Origin: Porites lobata
Taxonomy: Eukaryota; Cnidaria; Anthozoa; Scleractinia; Poritidae
DNA: 64,000 nucleotides
Assembly: GCA_942486035.1 (NCBI GenBank)
Contig: CALNXK010000022.1
Span: 3,242,501-3,306,500, forward strand
Reading direction: 5' to 3'
This document shows positions 13,801 to 26,800 of the stretch, in pieces. How positions within the stretch are numbered: position 1 is the first letter of the stretch; each line of letters starts with the position of its first letter. The translations under genes and the position numbers were made by a program. A model generated the notes under the pieces. That model made no database searches. It had not been told where the DNA came from and saw only the letters and a program-made list of their open reading frames with translations.

Positions 13801-16800
13801 ACCATTACATTAGCGGGAATGTATCAAGGATTTCTTAAGTCTACACATAGAGTTGCGGATGTTAAAACAGTGTAAACCCAGTAAATTCTTTACTTTAACT
13901 GTACTCACCTTATTAGAAAGGTCGTCAATCTTGTCGGACAGTTTGCCAATAGACATGCGGATCTCTCCCTGCTGTTGCCGAGTCTCGGCCATAAGTACGG
14001 GGACCATGGCATCACTAGCAGTGGGCTGTGCCGGAGGGGGTGGCGGAGGGGGTACAGAATATGGAGGGGTAATAAACTGTGGCTGGGGACCCATCATGGG
14101 ATATCCCATGCTGCTGGGAGCCGGAGGCTGAAAGAATGGCATAAGGAATGCAAAGTACACTTAGCATTATCTTAAGCAAAATACTCACAATGTAATTTTG
14201 GAATAGTTACCATTTACATAAGAAAACCGGAAACTCCGGTTAGAAAATCAAATGGTTCACGCCTTTCCGTTTTAGAAGCCTCAGAAATATGGGCTGTGAT
14301 TTGAGGCGAATCTATTTTTGCACTCTTTTTAGTCTGTTCAGCTGACTTAGATACACTTTGTGGCGGGTCGTTCTCCCGCCGAGTCAAATTTAATAGGCAT
14401 ATGTTAATGCACAAGATTTCCATCCGGGTTGCTTGCGTAAATGGTAAGCACCCCAGGTATTCCATCCCTGGCTTTTATTTTAAAAGTTACAGGAGCACAA
14501 AAAGATGACATCTATCTAGCCAAACGTTAGAAGAGCCTTCTGAGCAGTAAAAGCAAAAATTCTCACCGCAAGGTTTAAAACAATTTAATTTATGGCATCA
14601 TTTGTTAGATCTATAAGAGTATACACAATAGAAAATATTATTGTTCTTTATTCATTTGCATTCACATTACACAAGAAAAAACACAAAATCTGTGGCATTT
14701 CCACAGACAACTCTCGACTACTGACCTCATACTGCAAAAAACATGAAATGCTGAGAGTTTCTACAAATTTGTACAGTTAGTATAAAATGTAAAATAAGTA
14801 TGAGAAACATACCTGATACAAAGCAAGTGACTGTTGTGGTTGTGGTTGCGGTGTGAAGGCTGACGGCACCAGTGGTTGTGGATTCATTAATGGTTGTGGG
14901 TTGATTACAGGTTGCTGCATTGTCTGTGCTGTAGGAGCTGGATTGTGCATTGGCTGATGAACTTCAGGATGAACTTGAACAGGTCTGGGGGGTGGTTGAG
15001 GCTTGGCTCGTGGGCTGGGATGTGGATTGGAGTTGATAGCTGGAGGGCTTGTTGCGTCACTCTCTGATCTTGTGTCACGAACAGCTGGCTCTGGATTGGG
15101 GGGTACCTCCTATAGAATTTATTGTCATCATTATAAGATTAATCTGTAATAATGATTAGCGTTTTTCCTGCAACTTAACTAGACTGAAATTATAAACAAT
15201 AATTATTAATGAAAGTGGTTTTTGTGATATCTGGAATAATCAAGGTCGAGGTAAGTGTTATCAGTCAAGCCGAAGGCCAAGGCTGATAGCACTTACCGAG
15301 ATCTTGACTATTTAGGATATCACAAAAACTGAATCTAATGATTATTTTATTATACATTGTTTTGATGAAAATAAGGACAAACACAACATTGCAGGGAACC
15401 TAAAATGATATTGTTATTAGAAATCATGCAGTGCACACTCAACATTCAGATTAGTCAGTTATTTACTAGCAGATAACTAACTAATCTGTAGGTTGTGTTG
15501 ATTTCCAAAATTAGCTGTAGGATTTTGGCCAATGAGAAGACAGATAGTGAGCACAATGTATAATAATCATTATGGTATTTTAAAGGGTGATTCAATTAAT
15601 GTAAACAGTAGGTGTACGTTGTACAAACTATAATAATCAATTGTAGCTAAAATAAATATTTTGTAGTCTACAATGAATTTTCAGAAACAGATATTTCAAA
15701 CTGGTCAAACAGGCCAGGTGATTTGTGTATATGATATAAGCACCCCTGGGATGACTATCACTGCTATGCACTAGATAAATCTCTGTCCAACGGATAACTC
15801 AATTCTATCGGTTTCACTTAGACTTACAATCTACTGGCTAGTGATTTATCCTGTGGATAGCATTATCCAACATTTGAACAATCAGGAGCCAGTCTGTTAC
15901 TTTGCTACTCATAAGAGTACCTGCTCTGGTTCGCCCATGTAAGCATCATATTCTGGTTCAGCCACAACTGCTCCAGGAAGAGACAATGGATTCTTACCCA
16001 TTTTAGACATTCTAGCAAGCAAACGAGCTTTGTCTGTGCCTTTCCCAGGAGACTACAAAATTTAGCGAATAATAATTATTTCACTAACAGTACAGTGACC
16101 ACATTAACCCTTGAAGTCCCAAGAGTGACCAACATCAATTTTCTCCAAACAAAATCAATACAATGTATTGATTTTGTCATTATTTTATATTGATAATATT
16201 AATTTTGATAATGTCATTATCAAAACAAAAGGTTATGAGATTTAATAAATGATCACCTAAGGGAAAATGCTTTGATCTTTTATCAAATTCTCCCAACTTA
16301 GTCTTTAACGAAATGTATGGAGATCAGTTTGGAGAATTGGTAAGTGGATATTAAGGCTTAAAGTGTTAATGTTTAACTCAGTCAGGCCTCTCCAAAGTTT
16401 AAGCAAGTGATTGCCCATTACTGCTATAATAATGATAGCAGCGATGGCTTGAAAATAGCTGGCTCTTATTGCTCTCTGCTCCAGAAGTGTCTCTCACAAA
16501 ACATCTCCCGCAGTAGCAAGCAATGAGAGGCAGCTTATTTCACAAGCTATAGTAGCAATGGATGTCATTTCAATGTGATGAATGTTTCACCAAAATTGAA
16601 GGGGAACAAAGATTTTGTTAACCCAAGATAGCTATGCCATGTTGAATACTATTACATCTTCCTTTTCTTTCATGATTCTTCTTTTACTTACACCGTACAG
16701 GACACTATCAAGTTGCTGATCTTTTCAGCTACGAGCAACTGGTCAGATCAGGTAGGAGACCTGTGGCAACAAACTAGTCTTTTAACATACTACATCTAGT

Positions 16801-19800
16801 ACCATCCAACTTCTTATTGCCACCAATGTTAAACTGATGTTGAACACAGAAGCAATGCAAAACATGATTTCAAGGCATCAATAGAATGTACATTCTAACC
16901 TGAGAAAGTTGTTCATTGATAGAAGCCGTTCTCCCCTTTATGCTACTATCAGCTGGTACACTGTAAAAAACATAGTACTTCATTTGAGTATCAATGTATT
17001 CAGTGTGAAAAGAACTATGTGAGGACACTATTTTTTTATGTCTCCTTCAGGAGATGGATCACCACTGGTCATCTGAGCCACGTGAAGGTGATGCTGTTTG
17101 CAGGGCAAAGGAAGTACCTTCATTTCTCTTTAAGACCCTAGTTATTAGACCTGCCACGGGGATTGAACCCGGGACCTTCCACTCTGTAGTCAAGTGCTCT
17201 ACCAACCGAACTACATGTAATCCAGCTAATCCAGCTGTGGTAAAACAGAACTTTCCAAGGACTTTTCTAGGATTTATGCTGTCTTCACATTGAATTTGTA
17301 CAAAATGTGACACAATAGCATTTAATGAATTTAACATCTTTCACTACAAAAAAGGTTCACATCAGACAGTGCAGTATGAGAATTATGATCAAAACTGTTT
17401 AATCTGAGCATGATCAAAACTACTTGTTATATTCCTAGACTTTCACTCAACTAAACAGGGACTGCCATTGGTTGATTCTTGGTCACGTGGCCTTGACTAA
17501 AATCAAATGTATCCCGATCGTGATACATTAAACAATGTATCCCGCTCGGGATACATTGCAGCACGTGATCAAAGCATGGTGGAAAGTGGCGTGACAGAAG
17601 GCGGGAAAAACACCGCCAGGCCCAGCCAGTTCTCTTTTTCGTGAATGAACACAACAACAAAAAAACGAAGCCTTAAGCTAAAAAGCAACGATTTTTAAAG
17701 TTATCGCAGAAGTTCCCAGAAGAAAAACAGCAGCTAGTGGAGGAAAAAGATGCACATAATATGAGGAAAGTACTTTTGTTTGTAAATCATTCATTCAGTG
17801 GCTTTGAGAATTAAATTTGTGTTGTTATAAGTACCGAGTCGACTGTTTTGGTTCGCTCCGGTTATTCTTTTGTTGCTGTTGAAGTGAAAGTCTAGAAATA
17901 TAACAAAACCCTTAATGTCAGGTCCCTCGGGAAACCAGTTAGTTTTGTTTTCCCTCGAGTCCTGATGTTTCCCTCGACTTCGTCTCGGGAAACATCAGGA
18001 CTCTCGGGAAAACAAAAATAACTGTTTCCCTTGGGATCTGTTAGTGTATAATGTACTGCCTGGGGAAATTTTTTTTATCTTGATTGGAAGAAGCATTTAA
18101 AAGATGGGAGCAAAAAGCAAGGAGAAAGTGTAGAGGAAAGAAACAAATTTTAAGTCGAAATTAAACTGTGTAGAGGTGAGCAACAAACAGAATATTTGAG
18201 AGAATATCACCACAAGAGTAGAAAAATAGCACCAGTTCCAGCATATTTCCTGGTGAACATGCAATAAAAACCCACATATTTCAGAAAAAGGGAGAGAACT
18301 GTTTTGGAACAGACATGTCATGTGAAAAGTGCAGTGTTAAGCATGTTTAGGAGAAAAATATTCTGGGTATACTAAATAAATGTTTCCTCAAAAATTGTAT
18401 AAATATAGTGAGAGAGCATTTACAAGGCTGCAATTTTATCATTTGCTACAGCTTTACGCCTTCAGTAATATTTAATACCACCCAGTAGTCTATGTAACAC
18501 ATTTCCAGGATACTGTAATCACATTCTATTCTCTGAGAAATTAATGCTAGAGTAAAATCATTAGATTTTCCAGAGCCTGTATGAACCATGTTACCCATTA
18601 TGCCATTTTTTAAATTTGATCAGTTAAAAAAGAAAGATGAGATGGCTAATAATTACCTCATCTGGGAGGCAGCAGAGTCTGTGGAGCGTTTTCTGGTACC
18701 ACTTGGCTCAGACAGGATATCAGGAAGCTGTTCGGAGTTGCTCTGGGAACTGACTGTGGGCTCTTGAACTGTCAGGGGAGACTCACTTGAATCTCTACTG
18801 GATTTGATCTGTCACAAAGAGTAACAAAATTTAATACCAGCAATTGAGTACTTCTAATTAGCCAAGTTTAAAGCATTTCATATAAATATTACTGAAGTAA
18901 ATGAATGAATCATTTTCAAAATGGTATTTTCATAAATTTGAATGTTTTTCACTGACAAGTTCTTTTTAAACATCTCTTTAGATATGGATGCAGACTTTGA
19001 CAGAAGGGCTTCCTTTTTTAGTCTCTCTCCAATAGCATTCTGTTCTTGATTGTGTCATTTCTGAAGTCAAAGTATTTCCTCTTAAGTGGGATAAACTTGT
19101 AGCAGGGTTGTCACTAAGATTTCAAGTTGCCGGGTAAATACAAGAAGTAGGCAGGGAATCAAACGGCTAGGGATTTCTTTTGGTTCTATTTTTCTTCTAT
19201 TTTCCAATAAAAGTAGCCGGGGGCCACTCTCTTAGTAGCCGGGGAAAATCCCCGGCCCCCGGTTCTTAATGACAACCCTGTTGTAGAGCCAGTTATTTAA
19301 ACATAGTTTAGCCAGTGTTTAACAAAACCACATTCTAAGCCATTTTCAATTTGCCCAACGGTTTTATCCAAAGTTTTATCCAAACACCATTATTGTGGAC
19401 AGTGTCATGAAAGCATACAGAGCAGACAAGAACAGTATTTATCTTCTTAAAGTAAACCACTAAGGAAGAGATCTTGAGGTTGGAAGAATTGTTACACTGC
19501 AGCTTAAGTTAGACTTCGTTTAAAAAATCAACCCATCCAGTTTTGTGTCACAGCTCATTAGAAAAAAGCCGCCATGATAATCTGTTGTCAGTGGCAACTT
19601 TCCTCAAGAAAGGACCTACACATTAATTTACTGTACATATAGACCTGTACCACAGTAAATACATGAAGTGAGAAAATTATTTATAATGTTGTTTCCTGAA
19701 GCCTTGCACAGTGTTGTATTTTTGTACATAGAACAGAAGCCTGCTGACAAGTTGTAACATAATGGACTAAGTAACATAGTATGTGCTACATACCCTGAGA

Positions 19801-20802
19801 ACATCTACTTCAAACAAGAGTGGGGAATTAGGAGGAACTCTGCCACTCACACCCTGACAAATTTTAACAAAATTATACTTAATTAACAGTGCTAACATCC
19901 ATACTAAGATACATGTATTAAATCCAAATTTAACCCTTTGCTCCTAAACTGCCTTTAACCGCCTGTGCGGATCCATGTCCCTTGTACATCTTGTGACGTC
20001 AGTTATAACAGTCACAACTTTGACATTCAGCTAGAGTAAGAGGAGGAGATCTTTTTAACAATGCCAGAACGAGCATGATTCAGTCAAGGAGACTAGAAAA
20101 CCACGCAAGAATGACCAGAAAATTCCAGTGAACATAATAAGCTTTTCCCGTAAGGTAAAAGTTAGGTTTAAAAGTTGCCTGAACTTCAATACACAGTGTA
20201 GCTGCTATTTTGCACCTGGAACAAAAGGCCACCACCTATACATAGCCAGAGAGTGACCAGAAAATGGTTCGACTAGCTTCCAAAGGTGTTTTTTCTGCAA
20301 AATTCCCAGGATTAATATCAATTATTACAGACTAAATTTATTTAACAATCAGTAATTTGTATAAATAAGACTTCCTGAACAATATCGATTTAAATGTTCA
20401 CAAAACATAGCCAGTCTTAACGTCTTAATGATGCTGACAGTTTCGATGACTGTCGGCCATCTTTATCTAAACAAAGATGGCTGACAGTCATCGAAACTGT
20501 CAGCATCATTAAGACGTTAAGACTGGCTATGTTTTGAGAACATTTAAATCAATATTAACTTCACTAGCCTGATGAATTTCTTCAAGGACTTCCTGAACAA
20601 ACCACACAGTTTTGCAATATGTTGACCACATACCTTTTCACCATAAGCCAGGGATGAAGGAATAGCGATTAGCCTTTTACCACCTTTCTTCATGCCTATT
20701 ACACCTTGCTCCCATCCCTTAAATAAATGAAATTCATACAGGTATGTAAATATATCAACTATTATTATTGTTATTACTATTATTATTATTATTATTATTA
20801 TT

Positions 20803-20864
<62 letters not shown>

Positions 20865-23800
20865 TATTCATATCAAAATATTTCTCTGTTTCTGATAAGC
20901 TCAAATCCCATGGATAATTCATCATAACCAGTGACTGTTGACCAAATTTGGAAGAAGCTTCCAATATGTGAAAATTGATGTCAATTCTACTGACAGCATA
21001 ATAATTGCCAGAAAGCTAAACAGTTGACCGAGAAGCTCTGGAGATGAGGTTGATTTGTTTTGGTAGAGCAATACTATATGGTGCAACATTTCACTCGTTT
21101 TGTGAAGAAGAAATAGGCAAACTACTGGCTAAAAACATAGCAAGAACAGCAAGACTACAACTCGAAGGATGACATCTGCTATTTGGAGAATACTTGCAGA
21201 ACTAAAGATCCCTTTATCTCCTCGACTTGCCGATAAACAGGCAATTGAAAATGAACTTAACATCGATGGAGAAAAGCATGCTTTGGCTTGTTTCTAAACT
21301 AGGAATTACTTTGAATTCAACTTACTTATCATCTGAAGAATTATGGATATCTTGGAGGGTGTTATCCTCCTCGATCTCCATAATGATACGAAGCTTCATC
21401 CAATAAGTGTTTGTCATCATTATCATTATCATTATTATTACATGTATAATCATAAGTAAGACAAAATTGTCAAATTTGATTGGCTATCAACTGCCCTGAT
21501 TTAAGCCTTAATAATATTGGACAGTTTAATAGGACAATACGCGTCATGGTTAAGTAATTGGACAGTATGCGCTATCATGCGTACGCTTAAATGGTTTTTT
21601 TTTTCACTGCTAGCAAAACAAAATTTTGAATTTCTTGTGTTTTGATTTAAAAAATAGCCTATTATATCACAAATTTTGTAAAAGTTATGATTAATTGGTA
21701 ACAGAACTTTGTGTTGTCCAATTCGGTCTGTAATCATACTCGGGATTAAACAAATCGGACGACCGCGATTTTGTCAATCACTCGTATAATTACAGACTGA
21801 ATTGGACTCCACTCAGTCCTGTTACCATTACTAATAATATTATTGTTGTGGAAGTGGGATACCTTAAAAACTCGAAGAAAAATGGTTGAAGAGTCAGACC
21901 ACAACTATAACAAATTATATTAAACATGTACGCTTCCTTAGGCTAGATTACTAAATACCTGGCTCAGTGCAGAGTGTACAGAAACATAAAAACTAAGCAA
22001 CAGATCCACTTTCAATTACATAATCCTTCAGAATATATATTTTTTAAAATAACAAATATGGAAGGAGAACTGTAGTTACTGAAAGAGGCAACAAGATTTT
22101 TAAGCAATTTTAATTTTTTTTAATATTGAGAAAATCAAGAAAATTAGATGTTCTGAAGACTTAATGTGAAAATAATGCACAGCCATAAAAAGTATTTGTT
22201 AATATTACATTCAACAATACCTTGATAACCTTTCCCTTTCCTGTCTTGAATTTAAACGTCTTATCAGTCTCAGTATTGCCGTCAAATACCTTTAAACAGG
22301 CAAACCACCAAAACTTAATATATGAGTACATGTACATAGGTGTATGTCACTCTCATCAGTTCCCACCATTTTTGAGCTTGTACACATGACCAACTACGAT
22401 GTCAGCATTTCTGCCTTTTCATACTTAATGATAGACCCCACACTTTCATAAAATGTGAAGTTTATAAAATCCTCCATCTTTCACTTTGGAAATTGGTGTA
22501 CACTGTAAACACAACTAGGCTAAAATGCATAACAATGTACATTTGTAAAGTGCAACCTCTTTTAATATAAATGCGTCCTCGGCTTAACAAATGATATTCT
22601 TTGCCCCAGCAATAGTAAAATATATGAAAAAAATCTCAGTATAGTGAAACCTTGTGATTGCGAACATATTTTGCCAGTCCCTTGGCCCTTTTATATTTTG
22701 AGGTTCCACTGCATGTGTTTTCTAACAAAAAGACTGGCATCTGGGCCAAAAAGTTTACTTGAATCATTAAAACCCGAGAGTATACCTACTGTGTTATTCA
22801 AATTCTTGTATTGTGTGCAGGTTTCGAAGGAGGAAACTTTAGTTGCACATAATCATTATTTTTCCCTCCTTCCTACTCACATTTCCAAAATTATGATTCT
22901 TCCATAACCACCCTGTATATTTGACTTCCAAAGCATCTCCTAGTTCAATTGCCTAAAACCACACAATCAAACAGCAGAACACACATTTTATTAGCTATTT
23001 TATAATCATTACATTTGTATTATTAATTATTAACATACACATGTACATTTAAACAAAGGGCACTTTCCATTCAACCCTAAATTGAGGAAATTTCGGTTGG
23101 TACATCAAATAATGGAATGGACCAATTTGGTTTGGTCCGACCGGAATATTCAGGACCAGCTTTGAAGGTGGTCTAGCTTGACCAGTCTCGTCATTTCAGT
23201 CGGTCAGACTAAAAAATTCCCCTTTCCATTTGACAAAATTGTTGTCCCCAGTACCGCTCTTTTGTATCCTGCTTACAAGCACAATAACCAAACGCACGGT
23301 GGCTTAGGTCATGTCTGTGCAACCAGAATGTATTGTTCCATTGGGCAAATGAAATTTCCGAAATTTCAAACCGGAATTTTTGTTGAATGGAAAGCACTCA
23401 AAACCTTTCATTATAACTATTAAAATAAGTGACAAAAATTAATTAATTCAAAACAATTAATAATACCGACATGAAAAAAACAACTAGAAAAATTCGATAA
23501 CCTGTCCATCACCAGGAATAAGGTCTTGCGTGCAAAGAGTTGTAGGAGCAGAGTTGAACTTGGACAATCCAACCTACAAAAATTAGGCAATTTTTAAAAA
23601 TGAAAGTGAAGCAATAGATTAATAATATAAATTAGTCCACCCAGGATTTCCCAGTTGGTACTGCACAAAAAAAATTCTCTTGGCCATGTAATAAACCCTC
23701 ATCAACCAAGTCTGTTTGGTTAAGATGGATAGATAACAGGCTTGTTCTTTTTATCGCATTTTTATGCACCTCAAATTTCTCTCCACCCCTATAACTGCAA

Positions 23801-26800
23801 AAAACAGAATTTGGACAATTATCCAGGCATGTTGACCTCAAGATTGGTCAAGAAGGCATATTCATAATTTTAAGGAAGGGTAGTTACAAACATAGAAAAT
23901 TAATAATACATGTACATGTACACCTTAAAAGGTCAACCATATGTCATTTACATTACAGAAAAGCTATGGGTTCATTCATTGGTATGTTATTTTTTTTTAG
24001 TACTGTCAACAACATAAATTAAGTTGAGATTAAATTTTTAATTACATGGCAGTTAACAATTTACTTGTTTATTATAATTTGGTAGAAACCAAGATAAGCC
24101 CCTAAGAAGTTGATCACCTTGGCCAAAGCAGTGATAATTCATTGATTTCTTAATTTTTGCAGACACCAAACCTCACTACTGCAGAATAAACAGCTGACTA
24201 TCATGGAGTAGGGATGAAACACTAATATTTGTGATAAGGCTTTCTTTTTGAAAAAGATGGAACCTACTGCAGCTATAATTGTCATAAATTCCCTGATTAA
24301 ACAAATAATTGGCCAAAATGGAAAATACCCTAATATTCTTCAAATTTCTGTTTGAGTGGTGCTTCTTGTAAACCCAACTTTTGCAATGTCTTTTGTTCTC
24401 TGCACGATTTGCACGTGCAATGCATCAGCACCTTGTAAATTTGCATGTACTGCACGTGCAGTTTGTGCAAAAAAAACAAAAAAACTACAAAAGCAAGGTT
24501 TACATGAAGCACAACCCAAAATACAGTTTAAAGAATATTATGGTATTTTCCACTCTGGCCAGAAACATGAAAGCTAACAGTAGCATTGTAGAACTTTGTT
24601 CCACTTTGAACTAATATGCAATTCTGTTTGCTTTACCTGCTTGGCGAAGTCTGAAATTGTCTTTTCTGAGTCAAAACAAAGTGACCATGTTTGTCTCTGG
24701 TCATCATAAAAACTTGCATAATTGTTTCCTTGAACCTACAAGAAAGGTGAAGATAGTTCCTTGCTTTCCATAAATCTAGCAAAAATTATTAATTATACAT
24801 TTAGACAGTCTCACACTCAAAAATACTTTCATAGTTCATAGTTTCTGATGAATTTCAAGGACAGGAAGTTGACCAACAAAATTATGACTGTAGTGGTTGT
24901 AAAATTAAAGGGACAATTTTTGGAATAACCTTTTTCAGTCCTAAATACAATAAAACATGACTCACATTTCACGCATTTATTTGCTGAGTTTTGAGTGATT
25001 TTTGAGCACGGGATAAATAGATGTGGCAGGAGTTTAAAACTAAATTAATCATAGGTACAGTAATAGTATGCTGATCATCAAAATAATCCATCCTCTGTTT
25101 TCACTGACTTGCCATAAAAATAAAAATGCAAACCATTCAATACAGAAAGTCCAGAATCTGGGAAATGAAAGAAGATAAATATACAAAAGGCCTCGCCAAC
25201 AACCAGGTCTGTACGATATTTCATATTCAAGATATTCGGAAAAATGTTTAACCCAAATTATTATAAAGCTTTGTATGTTGACGTCCCTTTGAGGGGCACA
25301 AATATGGCCGCCAGAATCCAACAGAAAAATCTGTTTTTGAGTTTTCCTACTAATGCGTAAAAACAATCGCTTGAGGAACTCATACAACTAAGGATTAAAG
25401 TATTATTAACTTTATTCTGGGACAAGAAATGTTTAGAAAGCAAAATCGCAAAAAGTCAGTAATGTTTTTAACCTACATAAGAGCTTTCCCGAGCACTAGC
25501 TAAATGCTGCCTCACACAAAAGCCTGGAAATTCAAGTGTCATCTATCACAAAAGGAAGAACCCTTTCAGACCAGAACTTTGTTTAAGTAAAGGTGTCTAA
25601 CAGGTGCTGTAATGCTTCGTGAAAGTAGAAACTCATAAGAATCGATAGTTTCTTAGTTTGAATTTTAGTGACGTCACAGGAAAACCAATAATAATAATTA
25701 TTGATCAAAAATTTTAAGTGACACAATAATCAATTATTATGAAATGTTCAACATTTGATAACATCACTACTGACAAAATCAAAAAATATATTGTTGACAA
25801 TATTAACACTTGTGTGTGGTCTTTTTATGGACTCCTTGGTTCAGTTCAGTTCAGTTCAGTTTATTTTCACTCAATACACTGTATTTTGACTAATGCTAAG
25901 TTACAGACTTTATAGGTCATGTTAAACAAGATAAACTTTTCTATGGAGTTAATATGAAAGTTGGAGTATGATGGCCAAGTGAACCATTTGGTTTTCTTGT
26001 TGGCCACCATAACACAAACTACATTTAATATAGATACAGGCGAGGAACCACAAAGAGCAAAAATAAATAGATGCAGTAACCATAATAATATAATAATATA
26101 ATAATAGACTGAAGAGAAAAGAGCAGTTAATTACAATTACAGCAATATACGAAAGATTTTTAAAAAAGCAATCTAATAATCACTCTTTTGCTGATCATTT
26201 CACATGACATGTTTGCCATGTTCTAAAACACAGTGGAGAATCTAGCAGTTTATCGATCAAGAGAAACTTAGAGCTTTACTGCATGCACCCTTTTATTATG
26301 ACCAAAGTCCTACAAAATTAATCCAGACAGAGATGGCTTACTGTGAATGAAAAGTTTCCATGGATTTTGCCTGTGGTAACTTGCTGTTTTTTGGCTGCAT
26401 ATATAAATATCCTGTACTGTAAAAAGGAGAACACTTTAGTAAGTTTTGCATTAAACACCACTGTCAAAGCTATTTTCCTAGCAACAGAAAATAACAATAA
26501 GAAAAATAATTGACTACTGTATTAAGAAAAAATCTTATTGATGCTCCACTCAATTCAGATTAATTGAAGGGTAAAAAATAGTCTGTGCTACAGCATAACA
26601 TAATAATTCACATGTACAAATAACTATTTGCATATGACAGTCACAAAAAACACATGACAAAAATGTTGTAAGATACAGGGTATACAGTCAAATAACAATT
26701 AACTGGGCCTCCATTAACCAGACTTCTTAATAATTTTATTATCCAGACTTTTTTCATGGGTCTGGCCTTTGAAATGGATTTGTTTTTCCCTGGGAGCAGA

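Larger units (their letters stand above)
13909..18808 (-). other. FKBP15: FKBP15-like exons 12-16: Ser-rich and Pro/Gln-rich linker
   Basis: Exons 18657-18808, 16900-16960, 15921-16052, 14813-15109 and 13909-14127. The first two are Ser/Thr-rich. The third carries KARLLARMSKMGKNPL, which matches the conserved KA-LISRMAKMGQP block of vertebrate FKBP15. The fourth (99 residues) is Pro/Gln-rich with PQPLMNPQPLVP and PQPQPQQS. The fifth has an SVPPPPPPPAQP stretch followed by AETRQQQGEIRMSIGKLSDK, which matches the conserved TEARQHNTEIRM-VSK-ADK block at the beginning of the helical region. Phases are consistent throughout. Confidence 0.88.
19794..23573 (-). other. FKBP15: FKBP15-like exons 7-11: FKBP domain
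   Basis: Exons 23502-23573, 22881-22952, 22221-22289, 20634-20717 and 19794-19853, all phase 0. They encode an FKBP fold: LEVKYTGWLWKNHNFGN, then VFDGNTETDK, TGKGKVIKGWEQGVIGM, KKGGKRLIAIPSSLAYG and VPPNSPLLFEVDVL. Residues equivalent to the FKBP12 pocket are visible: Tyr in KYTG, Phe and Asp in VFD, Val-Ile and Trp in KVIKGW, Tyr in LAYG and Phe in LLFEV. Human FKBP15, as I recall it, has replaced the LAYG tyrosine, so this domain looks closer to a canonical peptidyl-prolyl isomerase than its human counterpart. Activity is not shown by sequence alone. Confidence 0.94.

Noticed and set aside
17059..17337. ORF containing VVRLVEHLTTEWKVPGSI
   Set aside because: This is the usual chance translation of a tRNA-derived SINE head, not a protein.
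20544..20964. ORFs of poly-Met/Ile, poly-Tyr/Asp/His and poly-Asp/His/Asn
   Set aside because: They are translations of the (ATT)(ATG)(ATC) microsatellite; only the segment from GWEQG to AYGEK is real, as FKBP15 exon 10.
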